Shown here piece by piece: positions 62,475 through 64,000 of a stretch of 64,000 nucleotides of DNA. The stretch is taken from assembly GCA_028292745.1 (NCBI GenBank), contig JAQGLT010000054.1, positions 54,511-118,510 of the forward strand, given 5' to 3'. Position numbers and translations under genes: made by a program. This DNA comes from Polaromonas sp. Its GTDB lineage: Bacteria > Pseudomonadota > Gammaproteobacteria > Burkholderiales > Burkholderiaceae_C. Numbering within the stretch: position 1 is the first letter of the stretch; each line of letters begins with the position of its first letter. The notes beneath the pieces are model-generated. The model saw only the letters and a program-made list of their open reading frames with translations. It searched no databases and was not told where the DNA came from.

Positions 62475-63020
62475 ATGAACACACCTTCTGCTTTGAAAAT
62501 AGGCATGCTTGCCATTTTTGCCACTCTGCTCAATTTTTCTAGCATGGGGGCGGCCGCGGCAGCCCGAACAGCCAGAACAAGCTGGACGGGCGTCGTGACC
62601 TATGTGGTGGATGGCGATACCGTCCGCATACAGCGGCCCAAAGGCAGCAAGCCGGTCAGCGTTCGCATCGATGGGATCGACGCGCCGGAAATCTGCCAGC
62701 CGGGAGGCACGGCTGCCCGCGACGCACTGAAGCGCCGGGTGCTGGGCAAGCCTGTCGTGGTGCAAAGCAAGGCTCGCGACAACTACGGGCGCCTGGTGGC
62801 CCGCATTGTGTTTGATCAGCAGGACCAGGGCGGCTGGCTGGTGGCGCAAGGGCTGGCATGGTCTTACCGCTACCGAAACAATGCAGGCCCCTATGCTGCT
62901 CAGCAAGGCCGTGCCCAGAAGGCAAGACTTGGGATGTTTTCACCGGTTTATGCCGCAGCCCCTGTGTACCCAGCCGAGTTTCGGAAAAAGCATGGAAGCT
63001 GCTATGCCCGGTACCGTTAA
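62475..63020 (+). CDS. Secreted thermonuclease-like nuclease (SNase fold)
   Basis: A 181-residue staphylococcal-nuclease homologue with a signal peptide ending near 'GAAAAA'. The SNase core is 'VTYVVDGDTVRI', 'VRIDGIDAPEICQPGG' and 'DNYGRLVARIVF', which contain the acidic metal site and both arginines of the family. 'NAGPYAAQQGRAQKARLGMF' closes the fold. It should cut DNA or RNA in the periplasm or outside the cell. An extra C-terminal stretch with a Cys ('KKHGSCYARYR') may form a disulfide with the Cys of 'EICQ'. Confidence 0.88.
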   Translation: MNTPSALKIGMLAIFATLLNFSSMGAAAAARTARTSWTGVVTYVVDGDTVRIQRPKGSKPVSVRIDGIDAPEICQPGGTAARDALKRRVLGKPVVVQSKARDNYGRLVARIVFDQQDQGGWLVAQGLAWSYRYRNNAGPYAAQQGRAQKARLGMFSPVYAAAPVYPAEFRKKHGSCYARYR

Positions 63021-63222
63021 TCGGTAATGGCGTAATTGCAGGGCAAGACGACCTCCGGTGGCCTCGGGCTCATGCTATGACGACCCTGCCGCAGCCCAGA
63101 AATAGTGCGGCTGATTTGCCGGAGAATCAGATGATCAGATAAGCGCAAAATAAAGCCGCTAGATTTGCTTTGCAGCGCACTCGAATGTTTCCAAGTGCGT
63201 TTGACTAAAACCAGTGTTCCTT

Positions 63223-63765
63223 ATGAAAAATAAACTTTTTGAAGCTTTGACCGACCGTTTGCATTGCCTCGCCAACCCATTGCCGGTAGTCGCTTCCTTG
63301 TGTGTGGCGCTTTCATTGGCTGCTTGTCAAAAGCCTGACGACAATCAAACACCAGGTCAGAAAATTGACGCGGCCATTGCCAAGACTGGAGAGGTTGCCG
63401 CAGAGGCCAAGGTCAAGGCGGAACAATCCAGTGCGCAAGTCAAGACCAAAACAGAGGAAACCTTTGCCAAGGCAGGCGCAGCCTTGAAGGATGCCACCCA
63501 AAATGCCGAGGCTTCCGCCAAGGTGGCAGCCAGCAAAGCGCTCGAAAAAATGGATGACATGGCAATCACCACCGCCATTTCAGCCGGGCTGGCCAAGGAC
63601 CCTGAACTCAGCGCTTTGAAAATCAACGTGGACACCAAGGACGGTGCCGTCACCCTGAACGGCTCCGCCCCGACGCCGGCAGCGGTAGAGCGAGCCGGCG
63701 CATTGGCAAAGACGTTCAACGGCGTGCAATCAGTCAGCAATAAGCTGGTCGTCAAAGAAAAATAA
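63223..63765 (+). CDS. BON-domain lipoprotein
   Basis: A 180-residue lipoprotein with lipobox 'SLAAC' at about residue 31. A long Ala/Lys/Glu-rich helical stalk follows ('AEAKVKAEQSSAQVKTKTEETFAKAG'), then a C-terminal BON domain from 'DDMAITTAISAGLAKDPEL' to 'VQSVSNKLVVKEK'. BON proteins of the OsmY type bind membranes or the envelope during stress. The ATG at 63223 is preferred over the GTG at 63214. The 202-nt upstream spacer shows no other gene. Confidence 0.88.
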   Translation: MKNKLFEALTDRLHCLANPLPVVASLCVALSLAACQKPDDNQTPGQKIDAAIAKTGEVAAEAKVKAEQSSAQVKTKTEETFAKAGAALKDATQNAEASAKVAASKALEKMDDMAITTAISAGLAKDPELSALKINVDTKDGAVTLNGSAPTPAAVERAGALAKTFNGVQSVSNKLVVKEK

Positions 63766-64000
63766 ACGGGGTGCGGTGACGACGGGAACGTCGTACCGAC
63801 GCATGGGAGTGATTGCTGCCGGCGACGGAAAAAATCGATCAGCGGATTATCTGGGGCGTGAAATTTGCTAATCCAACCTGAGTTTTGGATAAGCAGCGCT
63901 GCGGTATCAGGGTGACAGCAGATAGGCCTTGGGTCAAAAATGGCATCTCCCAAATGCGTGTGAAGGTGCCCCACCATGAACAATGCCACAGAGCTGTTTT
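63766..64000. other. Right-edge intergenic region with possible start of another gene
   Basis: No complete gene. An ATG at 63976, preceded by GAAGGTG, opens a plus frame ('MNNATELF') that runs off the window and may be the start of a coding region. Eight codons are too few to judge. Confidence 0.3.

Overview
The window is a stretch of a GC-rich bacterial chromosome that looks like a betaproteobacterium of the order Burkholderiales, family Comamonadaceae. A Polaromonas- or Rhodoferax-like genus is my inference. The basis is the gene content and order: a coxB-ctaD-ctaG-ctaE operon with DUF2970 and small assembly proteins, hrcA divergent from nadK, nudB-clsB-folE in a row, DUF1841, and an RpoH/FtsY/M16 neighbourhood. 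Gene density is high, and most long opposite-strand ORFs in the track are shadows.

Layout. 0-7.6 kb (minus strand): a MoxR-type AAA+ ATPase, a small membrane protein, a GNAT enzyme and a CoxE-like VWA protein, followed by tamA and tamB (outer-membrane translocation module; tamB runs off the left edge). 7.7-8.4 kb: a diheme cytochrome c4. 8.5-12.6 kb: an IclR regulator divergent from pcaI-pcaJ-pcaF, the last two steps of the beta-ketoadipate pathway. 12.6-18.2 kb: a TauE/SafE permease, a KefB/KefC-like antiporter, a MaoC dehydratase, trmL, comF and a BioC-like protein. 18.5-28.6 kb: the cytochrome oxidase block, with structural subunits (coxB, ctaD, ctaE), copper insertion (ctaG, SCO), heme A synthesis (ctaA, ctaB), SURF1, and small membrane proteins including a 36-aa one absent from the ORF track. 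28.6-31.7 kb: rpoH with a CIRCE-like operator, and ftsY. 31.7-42.4 kb: housekeeping genes (M16 peptidase pair, rsmD, coaD, ferredoxin, pth, rplY, prs, tRNA-Gln, ispE, lolB, a TPR protein). 42.5-53.2 kb: mutM, a dynamin-like GTPase, mutY, rapZ, recN, nadK, hrcA, a CAU tRNA, an orphan receiver protein, a CDP-alcohol phosphatidyltransferase and an NlpC/P60 lipoprotein. 53.3-58.3 kb: an eroded aromatic-catabolism island with a MarR regulator, a frameshifted Gfo/Idh/MocA remnant, intact gentisate 1,2-dioxygenase, a fumarylpyruvate hydrolase with an internal deletion, a class II aldolase-type protein and a Bug-family binding protein. 58.3-64 kb: nudB, clsB, folE, a BLUF photoreceptor, DUF429, a nuclease and a BON lipoprotein.

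The most unusual signal is a dispersed repeat of about 65 bp. I count 14 alignable copies plus one core-only copy. Each has a constant 17-bp GCTA-N9-TAGC-type core, a second GCGCA...TGCGC inverted repeat, and an AGAGGCC-N(4-5)-GATG-like tail. The copies align without gaps, lie in both orientations, and are absent from about 40.6 to 56.3 kb. Several appear to have been co-opted as functional sequence: the lipobox of LolB, the signal peptide of an M16 protein, the Shine-Dalgarno sequence and start codon of the VWA gene, and the pcaI/pcaJ junction. Others fill convergent intergenic gaps almost exactly. A second theme is heat-shock cross-talk: hrcA and a CIRCE-like site in front of rpoH occur in the same window. 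No CRISPR array, intact insertion sequence or prophage was seen.
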